From JAEUWI01 sp942492815 (GTDB lineage Bacteria; Hydrogenedentota; Hydrogenedentia; Hydrogenedentales; JAEUWI01): a stretch of DNA of 64,000 nucleotides. The stretch covers positions 2,604,001 to 2,668,000 of the forward strand of contig OW818658.1 of assembly GCA_942492815.1 (NCBI GenBank). The letters are read 5' to 3'. Under the pieces are notes generated by a model, which saw only the letters and a list, made by a program, of their open reading frames with translations, was not told the DNA's origin and searched no databases. The position numbers were made by a program, and so were the translations under genes. This document shows positions 35,302-45,800 of the stretch, piece after piece; position 1 is the stretch's first letter, and each line of letters opens with the position of its first letter.

Positions 35302-36012
35302 CTACTTCTTTTGTGGTTGCTGCGGTTGCTGTTGAGAAGGCGCCCGCATCGTGCACTGGCCATTCAACGTCGCACCTTCCTCCACCATGATACTTCTCGT
35401 TCTAATATCACCTTCGACCCGAGAGGTGGCGGCCAGGCGCAAAATCCCGGGAGTCGTCACATTCCCATACACCTGACCCGCGAGATATATTCGCTTGCCG
35501 GCGAGAATGTCGGCGTTGAGACGTCCGGTCGGTCCGAGTTCGAGGTCCTCGGTGCATTCGACCTTGCCTTCAACGAGCCCTTCAATTTTGCAGGAGCCCG
35601 CCCGGATATTACCGGAAATCAGGGCACTCGGCCCGAGGTTCAAGCGGCCTTCGACTGTTATATTCCCGTCGATACGCCCGCCGATGTCGGTATCCGAGCT
35701 GCTTGTCAATGAACCTTCAATTATCACCCCTTCGGGGATGATCATTCTCTGTGCACTACCAGTTGTCACCGTTTTGGCCCTTCGCATGGCGAGATCATCC
35801 GCTTTCAATTCCGGAATGCTCGCGGTTTCCGCAACTACGTCCCGCTGGCGATCCTGGCCGCGGCTGGTCTGTAACTTATCGTTGAACCGGGAATTGAAGC
35901 GCCCCAGCAAGCCTTTCTTTCCGGCGTTGCCCATCTTTTCGAAGTCGGAATCATTATCAAAATCCAACTCCAGGTGGGAGGCGTTCACTTCGGTGGTTTT
36001 TTCTTGTGTCAT
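35302..36012 (-). CDS. Bactofilin (polymer-forming cytoskeletal protein)
   Basis: 236 aa from the ATG at 36012; a TTG at 36018 is possible. A disordered N-terminal region (1-90) is followed by a right-handed beta-helix bactofilin domain (about 92-215) with regularly spaced repeats: GVIIEGSLTSSSDTDIGG, DGNITVEGRLNLGPSALI, GNIRAGSCKIEGLVEGK and so on. The tail is Pro/Gln-rich. Bactofilins self-assemble into filaments that place cell-wall or polar factors. The start lies 2 nt after the stop of the ParA/MinD-like gene, so the two are very probably translated in a coupled way. Confidence 0.93.
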   Translation of the reverse strand: MTQEKTTEVNASHLELDFDNDSDFEKMGNAGKKGLLGRFNSRFNDKLQTSRGQDRQRDVVAETASIPELKADDLAMRRAKTVTTGSAQRMIIPEGVIIEGSLTSSSDTDIGGRIDGNITVEGRLNLGPSALISGNIRAGSCKIEGLVEGKVECTEDLELGPTGRLNADILAGKRIYLAGQVYGNVTTPGILRLAATSRVEGDIRTRSIMVEEGATLNGQCTMRAPSQQQPQQPQKK

Positions 36013-36014
36013 GG

Positions 36015-36956
36015 TCAAAAATATCCCAATCGGTTGGCCATATCGACAATACAGCCCGATATTTTGCGCCGGGGCTCGCCTATCACAAAGGGAACGCCGG
36101 AGTTTATCGCGTCAGAGACGTACTTATCAAAGTAAACGAAGCCCAGGGTCTCGGGTTCGATGCACAGGTGCTGGCGGGTGTATTTTGCCAGGATATTGGC
36201 CGCTATTTTCGCCTCGTAGGCATTGGTCGCCTTGCTCACCACCACCTTGGGGCGGAAAGCCCGGGCGAGGGCCACGAGCTCTTTGCAGAGCTGCTCCTTT
36301 ACATTTAGATCGAAACAGTCCGCACGCCGGATCGATACCAGGAAGTCGTTCAGCGTTTCGTTGCGCTTCAGCAGAAAGCCCACTTCCGGACTCTGGTAGA
36401 AGCGTTCGATCCGCCGAAAGAGGGCGGCCCGGAGAAACTTGAATGCGTTGTCAATGCTGGTCCGTTCCGGTGTGATAACCAGCACGCCATTTGAACTGGT
36501 CATCAGAAAAAAATCCAGGGTATTCAGGTGTGCGCCGGCGTCGAGATCCACGATGACCAAATCCGCGTCCAGCTTGCGCAACTCGCGAATCAGGGCCACT
36601 TTCTGCTGGAACCGGGGATTGGCCGCCTCCATCAACCCGCTGGTGCCCGGAATCAGGCGCAGGTTGGGGAAGGGTGTATCGCACACAATCTCTTTGAGCG
36701 ATTTCGGCCCCTTCTGCTGGAAGAAATCATCCAGCCGGGTGTTGGCGCGAAAACCGAGTACCGTTTCAATATTGGAACAACTGAGGTCCGCGTCCATGAG
36801 CACAACCCTCCAGCCACGCCGCGCAATCTCTACCGCGGTGTTGACCGAAAAGCACGTTTTCCCCACACCGCCCTTGCCTCCCCCGACCACCAGGATTTCC
36901 GGGGTCGCTGCGCGGGCGCGCGGTTCTTTCGCGAGATGTGATGGATCGAGTCCCAT
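36015..36956 (-). CDS. MinD/FlhG-like (ParA superfamily) ATPase
   Basis: 313 aa, ATG at 36956. Deviant Walker A GGGKGGVGKT (residues 25-34), switch I DADLSCSN and Walker B VIVDLDAG, then a long C-terminal part (RADCFDLNVKEQLC, EPETLGFVYFDKYVSDAINSGVPFV) as in FlhG/MinD-like proteins of deltaproteobacteria. A membrane-targeting amphipathic C-terminal helix is not obvious. No flagellar genes occur in the window, so a link to bactofilin placement is a better guess than flagellar number control. It leads the bactofilin-metallopeptidase-exported protein run. Confidence 0.9.
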   Translation of the reverse strand: MGLDPSHLAKEPRARAATPEILVVGGGKGGVGKTCFSVNTAVEIARRGWRVVLMDADLSCSNIETVLGFRANTRLDDFFQQKGPKSLKEIVCDTPFPNLRLIPGTSGLMEAANPRFQQKVALIRELRKLDADLVIVDLDAGAHLNTLDFFLMTSSNGVLVITPERTSIDNAFKFLRAALFRRIERFYQSPEVGFLLKRNETLNDFLVSIRRADCFDLNVKEQLCKELVALARAFRPKVVVSKATNAYEAKIAANILAKYTRQHLCIEPETLGFVYFDKYVSDAINSGVPFVIGEPRRKISGCIVDMANRLGYF

Positions 36957-37078
36957 AAGCGCCTGCGGGGCCTCTTTGTTGTATCCAGTTGATCAGGCTG
37001 AGTTTAGCAAATAAACGGCCTGTGGTCAATGACCGACATGCCCGCGCCCCTCGGAGTCTGAGCGCATGGGCCGGATCT

Positions 37079-37822
37079 TCAGTTGGCGCGCAGAACGTAG
37101 AACGTGTAGCCGTACTCGGTGCCGCAGCGGCGAAAGAGGTCGATTTCGGCTTCGGTGTCCTGGATGACCTGCTGCATCTGAGGGTTGGCCGTTGGACGCA
37201 GGACCTCTATTCGGGTCAGGAGTGGTCCATAATAGAACTCCCACCAAACTTCCTCAGGCAAGCGCCGGGTGGCCAGAACCTCGAAGCCTGCATCGGCGGC
37301 GTGTCTGCAATTCTCCCGTTCGTTGGCCAGGGTGGGATAGACGGCATTCCAGAAGACACGGGCCTCCTCGGGGGGACGGTCGCAAAACCAACTCAACTCG
37401 GAGATGATGGCGAGACCGCCGGGAACCAGCAAGGGGTGCCAAGTCTTCAGGGCGCCAGGAAAGGTCAAGTTATACGCCGCGCCCTCCGACCAGATCAGGT
37501 CGAGGGAGTGCTCGGGCCACTCCAGGGCACCCATATCGGCCTCCAGGACCTGGATGAGTGGGGTCAAGCCCTGTTCGGCGGCCCGGGCTTCAAGCTGGTC
37601 GAGAAATACGCGACACAGGTCGACGGCCTTGACCGGGACATCAAACCATTCCGCGAGGACCAGCGAACCCTCGCCTGCCCCGCAGCCGAGGTCCGCGATT
37701 CGGGGGGCTTCGCGGAGGGTGGGAAGGGACGCCAGCATCTGGCGGGAGAACTCACGCGAACCGGGGCCCTGCCGGTCAAGCCCGTGGTGCAGTTCAATAA
37801 GTGCTGCAATCTCTTCGTTCAT
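37079..37822 (-). CDS. Class I SAM-dependent methyltransferase
   Basis: 247 aa from the ATG at 37822 with GGGAGAG nine nt upstream. SAM-binding motif I ADLGCGAGEGSLVLAE near residue 50, motif II VKAVDLCRVFLDQL and motif III around LDLIWSEGAAYNL. The C-terminal part (HPLLVPGGLAIISELSWF...YGYTFYVLRAN) is typical of small-molecule methyltransferases. Substrate unknown. The 122 nt to the MinD-like gene make co-transcription with that unit unlikely in the same message; it follows the exported protein gene instead. Confidence 0.85.
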   Translation of the reverse strand: MNEEIAALIELHHGLDRQGPGSREFSRQMLASLPTLREAPRIADLGCGAGEGSLVLAEWFDVPVKAVDLCRVFLDQLEARAAEQGLTPLIQVLEADMGALEWPEHSLDLIWSEGAAYNLTFPGALKTWHPLLVPGGLAIISELSWFCDRPPEEARVFWNAVYPTLANERENCRHAADAGFEVLATRRLPEEVWWEFYYGPLLTRIEVLRPTANPQMQQVIQDTEAEIDLFRRCGTEYGYTFYVLRAN

Positions 37823-37868
37823 GGAATGCTCTCCCCCTGCGCTTCCCACGCGACGGTTGGGGAGCCTC

Positions 37869-38510
37869 TCACTTGACCGTGATAGGTTCCGAGAGAATCT
37901 TGAGATTTGCGGGTAAAGCGCCCTTGAAGTGCTTTTCCAGGGAGCTTTTCTGGGATGTGCTCATCTCTGTGGCCGCCTTGGACTCCGCTGTCCCGCCCAC
38001 GGCCACTTTGGTGGCGGCCTTGGAGTTTCTCACCATGACCTTGGGGGACTCCACGACAGCGGCGGCGGGTGCGCCGGAGGCTTTCTTCGCGGTGCCGCCC
38101 TTGACGAGGACCTGAAGGATACCATCGCCCTGTATATTCGACACCACAATAATGCGTTCGTCGGGCGCACTTTCGATGATGGAGACGTCGCCGGTCACGG
38201 TGCCATTGAAGGGGGGCGTGTGATCGAGGCGTTTCTTCGTGCGGCTTTCATTGGGAAGGGTCGGCTTGGATTCGGGGGGCGGTTCGGGCACGTTGGCGGC
38301 GATCATGTCCGTCATACTGCGCTGGGAATAGGTCGCCTGGGTACCGGCGATGGTCTCCACCTGAGGGATATCCTCCGAGTAGAGCATCACATCCTCGGGC
38401 GTCAACGAGATCTGCTGCATTTGGGGGTATTTCACGACGACGGCGACGGGCTCCTGGGAAACCTCCAGAGCCGCAGCCAATCCCACCAGTATTGCGAGGG
38501 CAACCGACAT
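37869..38510 (-). CDS. Exported or membrane-attached hypothetical protein
   Basis: 213 aa from the ATG at 38510, placed 9 nt after AAAGGA. A GTG 63 nt further up would add a basic stretch (KQRNR) and make a better signal peptide, so the start is uncertain. The hydrophobic segment MSVALAILVGLAAALEV is followed by an Ala/Pro/Lys/Ser-rich chain with little structure and a short beta-rich centre (SIIESAPDERIIVVSNIQGDG). No family recognised. It lies between the methyltransferase and the large hybrid kinase, all on the minus strand. Confidence 0.6.
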   Translation of the reverse strand: MSVALAILVGLAAALEVSQEPVAVVVKYPQMQQISLTPEDVMLYSEDIPQVETIAGTQATYSQRSMTDMIAANVPEPPPESKPTLPNESRTKKRLDHTPPFNGTVTGDVSIIESAPDERIIVVSNIQGDGILQVLVKGGTAKKASGAPAAAVVESPKVMVRNSKAATKVAVGGTAESKAATEMSTSQKSSLEKHFKGALPANLKILSEPITVK

Positions 38511-38604
38511 GCAACGATTCCTTTGTTTTGGCGATAACTGCCTTATACTTCTAAGTTTACCGCAGATCTGCACGATTTTGCAAAGTGATTATCCGATTAA
38601 CTCC

Positions 38605-41600
38605 TCAGCGGGCAAGACAGGCCTGCACTTTTCGAGTGAAAGCCTCCACGCGGAGCGGCTTCTCAAAAACACTGAATGACCGGGCGATACCGGCCTGCAA
38701 GGCGGGAAGATCGTCCTCAGCCCCGGCGAGGAGCAACACGCGGAAATCCGGCTTTCGCTTGGACGCGCGGTCGATCAAAAGTTCTCCCAGGGGAATGGCC
38801 AGGCGGGCATCTACGATGAGCAGCCTCACGCCCGCAGCCGCGCCATCGAGTAATACACCCGCCTCCTGTTCACTGGAAACGCTGAGCACCGGGTAGCCCG
38901 CAGACTCGAGCATGCAGCGGCAGAGATCTCGCTCGTCACGATCGCTGATAAGGACCAGAATCTGGCCCGTTTTCGGGAGCCGTTGCCCTGCAATCAATTC
39001 CTGAAGGATGTGGAGCAGGGCTGATGCGGTATAGGGCTTTGACACGAATCGCTCCACCCCGACGCTTGCGGCCTTGGTCGCGTTGTCCTCGGCGGCGAGC
39101 CCGCTGGAGCCGATAATTTGAAGCGCCGGGTTGATCGTCTTCAGGGCGAAAATCATGGCGGGACCGTCCATGACGGGCATGCTCATGTCGGTCAAAACGA
39201 CCGCGACTTCGTGCTGGTTCTGGACGTAGAGCGAAACACCTTCCGCGCCGTTTGAGGCCGTCAGGACCCGGTATCCGAACCGTTCCAGGGCTTTCCGGGT
39301 GACCTCGCGGATATTCTCTTCGTCATCGACCACGAGGATTAGTTCGCCGTGGCCAACAGGGAGCCGGTCGTGTCCGGGGATCTCATCGGGGATTTTTTCC
39401 AGACCGGCGGGTGCGGGAAGATAGACCTTGAAGGTGGAACCCTTACCCGGTTCGCTTTCCAGCTTGAGGAAGCCGCCGTGTTCCTTGACAATGGCAAAGG
39501 TGGTCGAGAGTCCCAGCCCGGTTCCCTGGCCGATGTCTTTGGTCGAGAAAAAGGGTTCGAAGACCCGGTCGTGAAGCTCACGGGGAATACCCGCCCCGGT
39601 GTCCACCACCGCGAGCATGACGTACGGGCCCGGCCGGGCGTCCATGTTCATTCCCGAATACACTTCGTCAACAACGCGGTTTTCAAGACCTATGGAGAGC
39701 GTTCCGCCCCCCGGCATGGCATCTCGCGCGTTCACGCACAGGTTCATGAGCACCTGATTCAACTGAGTGGGATCCGCCTTGATGTTGAGGATATCGACGG
39801 GGATCTGGACATCGCAGTGAATGTTTCTCGGGAAGGTGTCGTAGACGATTCGCTGCACCTCTCGAACGATCTGGGCGGGATTCAGGAGTACATGCCGGCC
39901 TTCATTTCCCCGTGCGAAGGTGAGCACCTGCTTGATGAGATCGGCCCCGCGCTCGGCGCACTTGCGCACCGTCTCGAGCATGGCCAACCCGCTGTCATCC
40001 GCGATGCGGTCCCGCAGCATTTCGACAGACAGCAGGATGGGGGCGAGGACATTGTTCAGGTCGTGGGCGATACCGCCCGCCAGCGTGCCAATGCTTTCCA
40101 TGCGCTGGGCGCGAAGAAACTGCTGTTCGAGGGTTCTGCGCTCGGTAATATCGCTATTGATCGCCAGCACGCCTTTGGGATTCCCATCATCATCCCGCAC
40201 CAGCGTCCATCGGGCAAATACCGTAACCGTTCCTCCCAGACGGGTCCGGTGCTGGACTTCCCCCGACCACACCCCGTCCCGCAGGACGGCGATCTGGGCC
40301 GCCTGGAGGGCTTCCTGATCGTCGATGAGAAACTCGGGCACGGACTTCCCCCGTACCTCGCGCTCGCTCCATCCATAAATTGCCTCGGCGCCCCGGTTCC
40401 AAAACAAAACCCGCTGGTCCAGGTCTCGCACCATGATGGCGTCGCTCGCCAGATTGAGGAGGGCGGCCTGTTCGGCGAGGCGGTCCTCCGCATTTTTCTG
40501 ACGGGTGAGATCCGTGATGCAGCCGAGCATCCGGACCGCCGTGCCGGTGACGTCCCGAATGATGTAGCCCCGATCGAGCACATGGGCGAAGGCCTCGTTC
40601 TTTCGCCGGAAGCGGTACTCGGCGGACCATTGCTCCTCCGTCCCATCGATGGATTGCTGAATGCCCGTAGAAACGCGCACCTTATCATCGGGGTGTATCC
40701 GGGAGTACCAGAAATCTATCGTGGGCTCGACCTCCTCCCGCTGGAATCCGAAAATAGTTTCCAAGCCCTCGTTCCACCAGAGTATGCCGCCGGAAAGATC
40801 CCAGTCCCAGATGGCATCATTGGTGGCCTTCGAGAGGAGGCGGAAACGTTCTTCGCTTACCTCGATGGCCCTGCGGGCCCGCCGGGTCTCCGAAACGTCT
40901 TTCACATAGACGGCGAGTCCGTCGGGAATCGGAAAAACGCGAACACCGAGCCAGCGGTCACTGGCGGGAAAGTAGTGTTCGAACTCGGTGGGGAGCCCGT
41001 CGTTCATGACCCGACGGTACTGGAATTCAAGTACCGTCCCGGCATATTCGGAGAATTCGTTCCGGACGTTCTTGCCCAGTAGTTCGCTTCGGGAACGACG
41101 CAGCGTCTGCTCCGCACTCTCATTCATGTAGGTGATGTTGGCATCGTGGTCCAGCATCAGAAAGCCATCGGTGATACATTCCAGGGTATTGGCGAGTTGT
41201 TCTGCGAGCTGGTGCTCCCGCTTTTGGGCGCACTTGAGTGCCGTGATGTCCTGAAATGCCCCCTGGACCCGGACAGTCTCGCCACCCGCGGCCCGCACCG
41301 GCTCCCCGATTGCCCGTACCCAGCCGCGGGAGCGCTCTCCGTCCGCCACTTCAAATTCGACGTCGAAGTTGACACCGTCGCGGACGCAGGCAACGAAAGC
41401 GTCGGCCACTGTGTTGCGATACGCGGGGGCGCATACGGCCAGGGCCCCCTCCAGGGTGGGGACAAAGTCGTCGGGGACATCGGGGAACATGACGCTGTCT
41501 CCGGACCAGCAGAGGGCACCCGTGGCGACTTCAATACTCCATGCGCCCAGCCGACTCACCTGGGTGGCCATGCGCAGGAGCGCCTGGCTTTTCGCCAGCT

Positions 41601-42558
41601 CCTCCTCGGCCTCACGCTGCTGGGTTATATCCTCCGCCACGGCAATCAGGTTGACGGGCTCGCCTCCAGGATTCCGCTGTGCCGAAACACTGACCCGGCA
41701 CCATACCGAATTGCCCACCTTCCCGATGTAGCGCTTGAAAATGACGAAACTGTCGATGCGCCCTTCCATGAGATCGTTGACCATCACCTGATTTTCCGGC
41801 CGGTCGTCGGGGTGGGTAATGGTGGTGAATTTCAGGGCCAACAGCTCTTCCTCGGTGTAGCCGAGCATACGGCAGTAGGCGGCATTTACCTTGAGGAAAT
41901 TCCCTTCCGGGGCGCAGATGCAGATGCCGGTTGCGGCATCGAGAAACATTCTGCGGAAGCGCTCCTCACTGTCGCGCAGGGCATTCTCGGCGAGTTTTCG
42001 CTCGGTGGTATTCAAGTGCATCACCACCGCACCGACCCGCTTACCCGCCTGCAGCGGGGTAACCATGAGGCGGAACCAGCGCTGCTCGGATGGGGAATGA
42101 CAGGGATACTCCAGAGAAAACTCGGCCAGGGTGGTATCGAGCACCTTGCGAATTCCATCAGCCGCGGCTCGGGCTTCCGCGGAACAGTCCCCCTGAGCCG
42201 CCTCGCAGACGTCCACGTAGTTGGTACCCAGGCAATCCCGGCCAAGCTGGAGAACATTCCGCGCCCCGAAATTTCGCCACGCTTCGTTGACCGCCACGAT
42301 GATGCCGTCGGCATCCAGGAGCGCCACATGGGCGGGAAGGGCGTCAAGGATGTCATCTCGCTGGTCAGGATTCCGCCGACGGGACTCGCCGTCGGCCGCA
42401 GCGCTTGAATAGGTCATGTCCAGGCGGACGGAAGATTCGGGCGGTTCTTGTGTGAGATTTCTCCCGTCAGGAATAACTGCGCCGTCGGCCAACGGGTCGA
42501 GCCCTGTCAGCCCCACTGGTGCCTCGGGCACCGCTGCGTGCTTCGCAACCCTATCCAT
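38605..42558 (-). CDS. Hybrid histidine kinase with about six PAS domains and two receivers
   Basis: 1317 aa from the ATG at 42558; ATG 42417 or an upstream start at 42810 are alternatives, and no start has a strong ribosome site. About six PAS units follow in order, beginning at DILDALPAHVALLDADG, SEERFRRMFLDAATGIC, VSRLGAWSIEVATGALCW, ECITDGFLMLDHDANITY, FRLLSKATNDAIWDWDL and NLASDAIMVRDLDQRVLFW. The HisKA box GGIAHDLNNVLAP carries the phosphoacceptor His, followed by HATPase_c, a receiver (VVDDEENIRE, DMSMPVMDG) and a degenerate second receiver at the end (ISDRDERDL). No membrane segment is evident, so the kinase is probably cytoplasmic. No separate output gene is adjacent. Confidence 0.9.
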   Translation of the reverse strand: MDRVAKHAAVPEAPVGLTGLDPLADGAVIPDGRNLTQEPPESSVRLDMTYSSAAADGESRRRNPDQRDDILDALPAHVALLDADGIIVAVNEAWRNFGARNVLQLGRDCLGTNYVDVCEAAQGDCSAEARAAADGIRKVLDTTLAEFSLEYPCHSPSEQRWFRLMVTPLQAGKRVGAVVMHLNTTERKLAENALRDSEERFRRMFLDAATGICICAPEGNFLKVNAAYCRMLGYTEEELLALKFTTITHPDDRPENQVMVNDLMEGRIDSFVIFKRYIGKVGNSVWCRVSVSAQRNPGGEPVNLIAVAEDITQQREAEEELAKSQALLRMATQVSRLGAWSIEVATGALCWSGDSVMFPDVPDDFVPTLEGALAVCAPAYRNTVADAFVACVRDGVNFDVEFEVADGERSRGWVRAIGEPVRAAGGETVRVQGAFQDITALKCAQKREHQLAEQLANTLECITDGFLMLDHDANITYMNESAEQTLRRSRSELLGKNVRNEFSEYAGTVLEFQYRRVMNDGLPTEFEHYFPASDRWLGVRVFPIPDGLAVYVKDVSETRRARRAIEVSEERFRLLSKATNDAIWDWDLSGGILWWNEGLETIFGFQREEVEPTIDFWYSRIHPDDKVRVSTGIQQSIDGTEEQWSAEYRFRRKNEAFAHVLDRGYIIRDVTGTAVRMLGCITDLTRQKNAEDRLAEQAALLNLASDAIMVRDLDQRVLFWNRGAEAIYGWSEREVRGKSVPEFLIDDQEALQAAQIAVLRDGVWSGEVQHRTRLGGTVTVFARWTLVRDDDGNPKGVLAINSDITERRTLEQQFLRAQRMESIGTLAGGIAHDLNNVLAPILLSVEMLRDRIADDSGLAMLETVRKCAERGADLIKQVLTFARGNEGRHVLLNPAQIVREVQRIVYDTFPRNIHCDVQIPVDILNIKADPTQLNQVLMNLCVNARDAMPGGGTLSIGLENRVVDEVYSGMNMDARPGPYVMLAVVDTGAGIPRELHDRVFEPFFSTKDIGQGTGLGLSTTFAIVKEHGGFLKLESEPGKGSTFKVYLPAPAGLEKIPDEIPGHDRLPVGHGELILVVDDEENIREVTRKALERFGYRVLTASNGAEGVSLYVQNQHEVAVVLTDMSMPVMDGPAMIFALKTINPALQIIGSSGLAAEDNATKAASVGVERFVSKPYTASALLHILQELIAGQRLPKTGQILVLISDRDERDLCRCMLESAGYPVLSVSSEQEAGVLLDGAAAGVRLLIVDARLAIPLGELLIDRASKRKPDFRVLLLAGAEDDLPALQAGIARSFSVFEKPLRVEAFTRKVQACLAR

Positions 42559-42822
42559 CGATATCCCGTCGATAGCCCGAACTCCTCCGCCGTGTCGTGG
42601 TAACACCCCAGGGGGAATAATCACCCCAGTACCGTGATTGATACGACTAAATACCACGGATGCCCCCGGAATCCGACGGTGCCGCAATCGATGGCATCGC
42701 CGATTCCTGACAGTATTGTACGCCCATAGCGAAAATTTCGCCAGTGCTATTCCTGCGGCTTTACTCCGTGCGCTGCTTCGGACTCTCGAATCTGTTTCGA
42801 AAAGACGCAATCAGATTGCGGT

Positions 42823-45800
42823 TCAGGTTCGGGCCATCTCCGGGCTTCGCTTCTTCTCCCAGGGCTTCTTTTCCCGTGGGGCAATTTCCTGGGGCCGGTG
42901 GGTCGGCAGGCCCATCCCGCCGGAGAGCCAGGCGTTGTCGTGGCCCACGATAGCCTCGACCGCCCGCAGGAAGGGGCGCGTAGCGGGCACCAGGCAGGCC
43001 TCGTGGGGATGAATGGTCACGTCTCTCCCCTCGGCCGTCCTGCAGTGGAGGTAGACATCGCAGTTGCCCCGGGAGTTTCCCAGGAGCTCCGCCAGCTTGT
43101 CGAGTTGCTCAGGGACCATGTGCTCCTGGGGAATGCGCACGTGGACGGCGCGGGAAAGGTGCTTCTCGGAATCTTCGAGGGCAAATACGTCGTTGGCGAG
43201 GAGGCCGGGCTCGTCGTTGCGATAGCCCACCTTGGAGGGCATCATGACGATCATATCCTGGGTGATAATACCCGCTTTCTGCTCGAAAACATCGGAGAAC
43301 ACGGTGACTTCGACGGGGCCCTGGAGGGTTTCGAGGTTGACGAAGGCCATGCGCTTGTTGGTCTTGGTAACGTGGATGCGCAGGGTGCTGATGACGCCGC
43401 CCGCGTTGACCGTTTCGCCGTCCTTGTACTCGCGGAGCATGCCGAGATTGGGGGAGCAGAAACGCTTGAGAATATCGGCATAGGGATCCAGCGGATGACT
43501 GCTGATATAGAGGCCGAGGAGCTCCTTTTCCATCTGGAGCACTTCGTGGTCCGGGTATTCGGGCAGTTCCGGTTTCTGGTGCATGGTGGCCATGGTGTCT
43601 TCCATGCCGTCCATGTCGAAGAGGGAGAACTGGCCCGCGTCGCGATCGCGCTGGGCGCTCTGGCCTTCGCCGAGGGCCTGATCGAGGACGGCTTCCACCT
43701 GGCGGCGGTTCCAATCCATACCGGTGAAGGCACCCGCCTTGTTCAGACTCTCGATGCATCGGCGATTGACGGTGCGCGTGTCCACGCGCTGACAGAACTC
43801 AAAAAGGCTCTCGAAGGGTCCGTTTTTGGTGCGCTCTTCCGTGATGGCGGCGGTGGGGCCCTCCCCCACGTTCTTGATCGCACCCATGCCAAAGCGGATC
43901 GACTTGCCGTCCACGGCGAAGTAATTCCAACTGTGGTTCACGTCGGGCGGGAGCACATTGATGCCCATGCGGCGGCACTCGTCCACGTACAGCGCCACCT
44001 TGTCCAGGTTGCCCGATTCACTGGTGAGCAGGGCGCACATGAACTCGACGGGATAGTTCGCCTTTAAGTAGGCGGTCTGGTAGGCCACAAAGGCATAGGC
44101 CACACTGTGGGACTTGTTGAAACCGTAGCCCGCGAAGGTCTCAATCTTGTCCCAGATCACATTGGCGAGTTTGGCGTCGATATCCTTGGTGGCGCAGCCT
44201 TCCACGAACTTCGCCTTTTGTTCGTCGAGGAGCTCCTTTTTCTTCTTGCCCATGGCGCGGCGGACGATATCTGCCTGGCCCAGACTGAAACCGGCGCAGG
44301 CCTGCACGAGCTGCATGACCTGTTCCTGATACACAGCGATGCCGTAGGTCTCTTCCAGGATGGGCTTGGTCACCGGGTGATCGTATTCGATGGAATCGGT
44401 GTTGTACTTACCCTGGATATAGGTGTCAATGAACTGCATGGGGCCCGGACGGAAGAGGGCCACGAGGGCGCTCATCTCTTCCAGACTCTGGAGGCCGATG
44501 CGCTTGGCCAGATCGCGCATGCCGGAACTTTCGAGCTGGAACACGCCCGTGGTCTGGCCGGAGCGGAGCAACGCGTAGGTCTTGTCGTCGTCGCAGGAGA
44601 TGTTGTCGATGTCGATCGAAACCCCGCGGCCCTCGCGGATGAGGCGGACGGCCTCGTGTACCACGGTGAGGGTGCGCAGGCCGAGGAAGTCCATCTTCAG
44701 CAGGCCAACCTCCTCCACGCACTTCATTTCCACCTGGGTGGCAACGGTGTCGGAGTTGGAGGCTTTGTAGAGGGCCACGTGGTCGGTGAGGTCGTGATCG
44801 CAGATCACGACGCCGGCGGCGTGGGTGCCGCAGTTACCGATGGTGCCTTCGAGGCGCGAAGCCAGACGCCAGAGCTTGGCCACCTGGGGATCCTGCTGGA
44901 TAATCTCGTCCAGCTCGGGCACTTTTTCCCGGGCATCCTTGAGCTTGATCTTGAGTTCGTCGGGCACCAGCTTGGCGATGCGGTCCACGTCGCCGTAGCT
45001 CATGCCCAGGACGCGGCCCACGTTGCGGATCACGTTCTTGGCAAGCATGCGACCGAAGGTGATGATCTGGCTGACGTTTTCCCGACCGTATTTCCGGTAG
45101 GCGTAGGCGATCATCTCTTCCCGGCGGTTGTAGCAGAAATCGATATCGAAATCGGGCATCGACACGCGGTCGGGGTTCAGGAAGCGCTCGAAGAGGAGCT
45201 TGTAGCGCATGGGGTCGATGTTGGTGATCTTCAGGGTGTAGGCCACGATGCTGCCCGCACCCGAGCCGCGACCGGGCCCCACGGGAATGCCTTCGAGGTT
45301 GGCGAAGTTGATCAAGTCCCACACCACGAGGAAGTAGTCCACGAAGTTCATGCGATCGATGACACTGAGCTCGAACTCCGCCCGATCCAGAAATTCCTGC
45401 ACCGGTGGGCTGCCGTAGCGCGCCTCGACGCCCTTCAGCACGAGATCGCGCAGATAGCTGAAGGGGGTCTCCCCTTCCTTGTATCCGCCCTCCGGCTGAT
45501 ACTTGGGGATCAAGCTCTCGCCGAGGGGAATTTCCAGATTGCAGCGCTCGGCGACCTTGAGGGTGTTGGAGACGGCCTCGGGATAGTCCTTGAAGACCTC
45601 GACCATTTCTTCCGGGGAGCGAAAGTGAAACTGGTTTGTGGGGAACTTGAAGCGCTTCTCGTCTTCCAGCGTGGTGCCGGTCTGGACGCACAACAGGGCC
45701 TCGTGGGCCTCGGCGTCGGACTGGTCGATGTAGTGGCAGTCGTTCGTGGCAATGACCATGAGGCCGTGGTCTTCGGCGAGCTGGCAAAGCACGGGATTAA

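Noticed and set aside
36015..36956. Assignment of the ATPase as the flagellar regulator FlhG
   Set aside because: Similarity is to the wider MinD/ParA group and no flagellar gene is present in the window.
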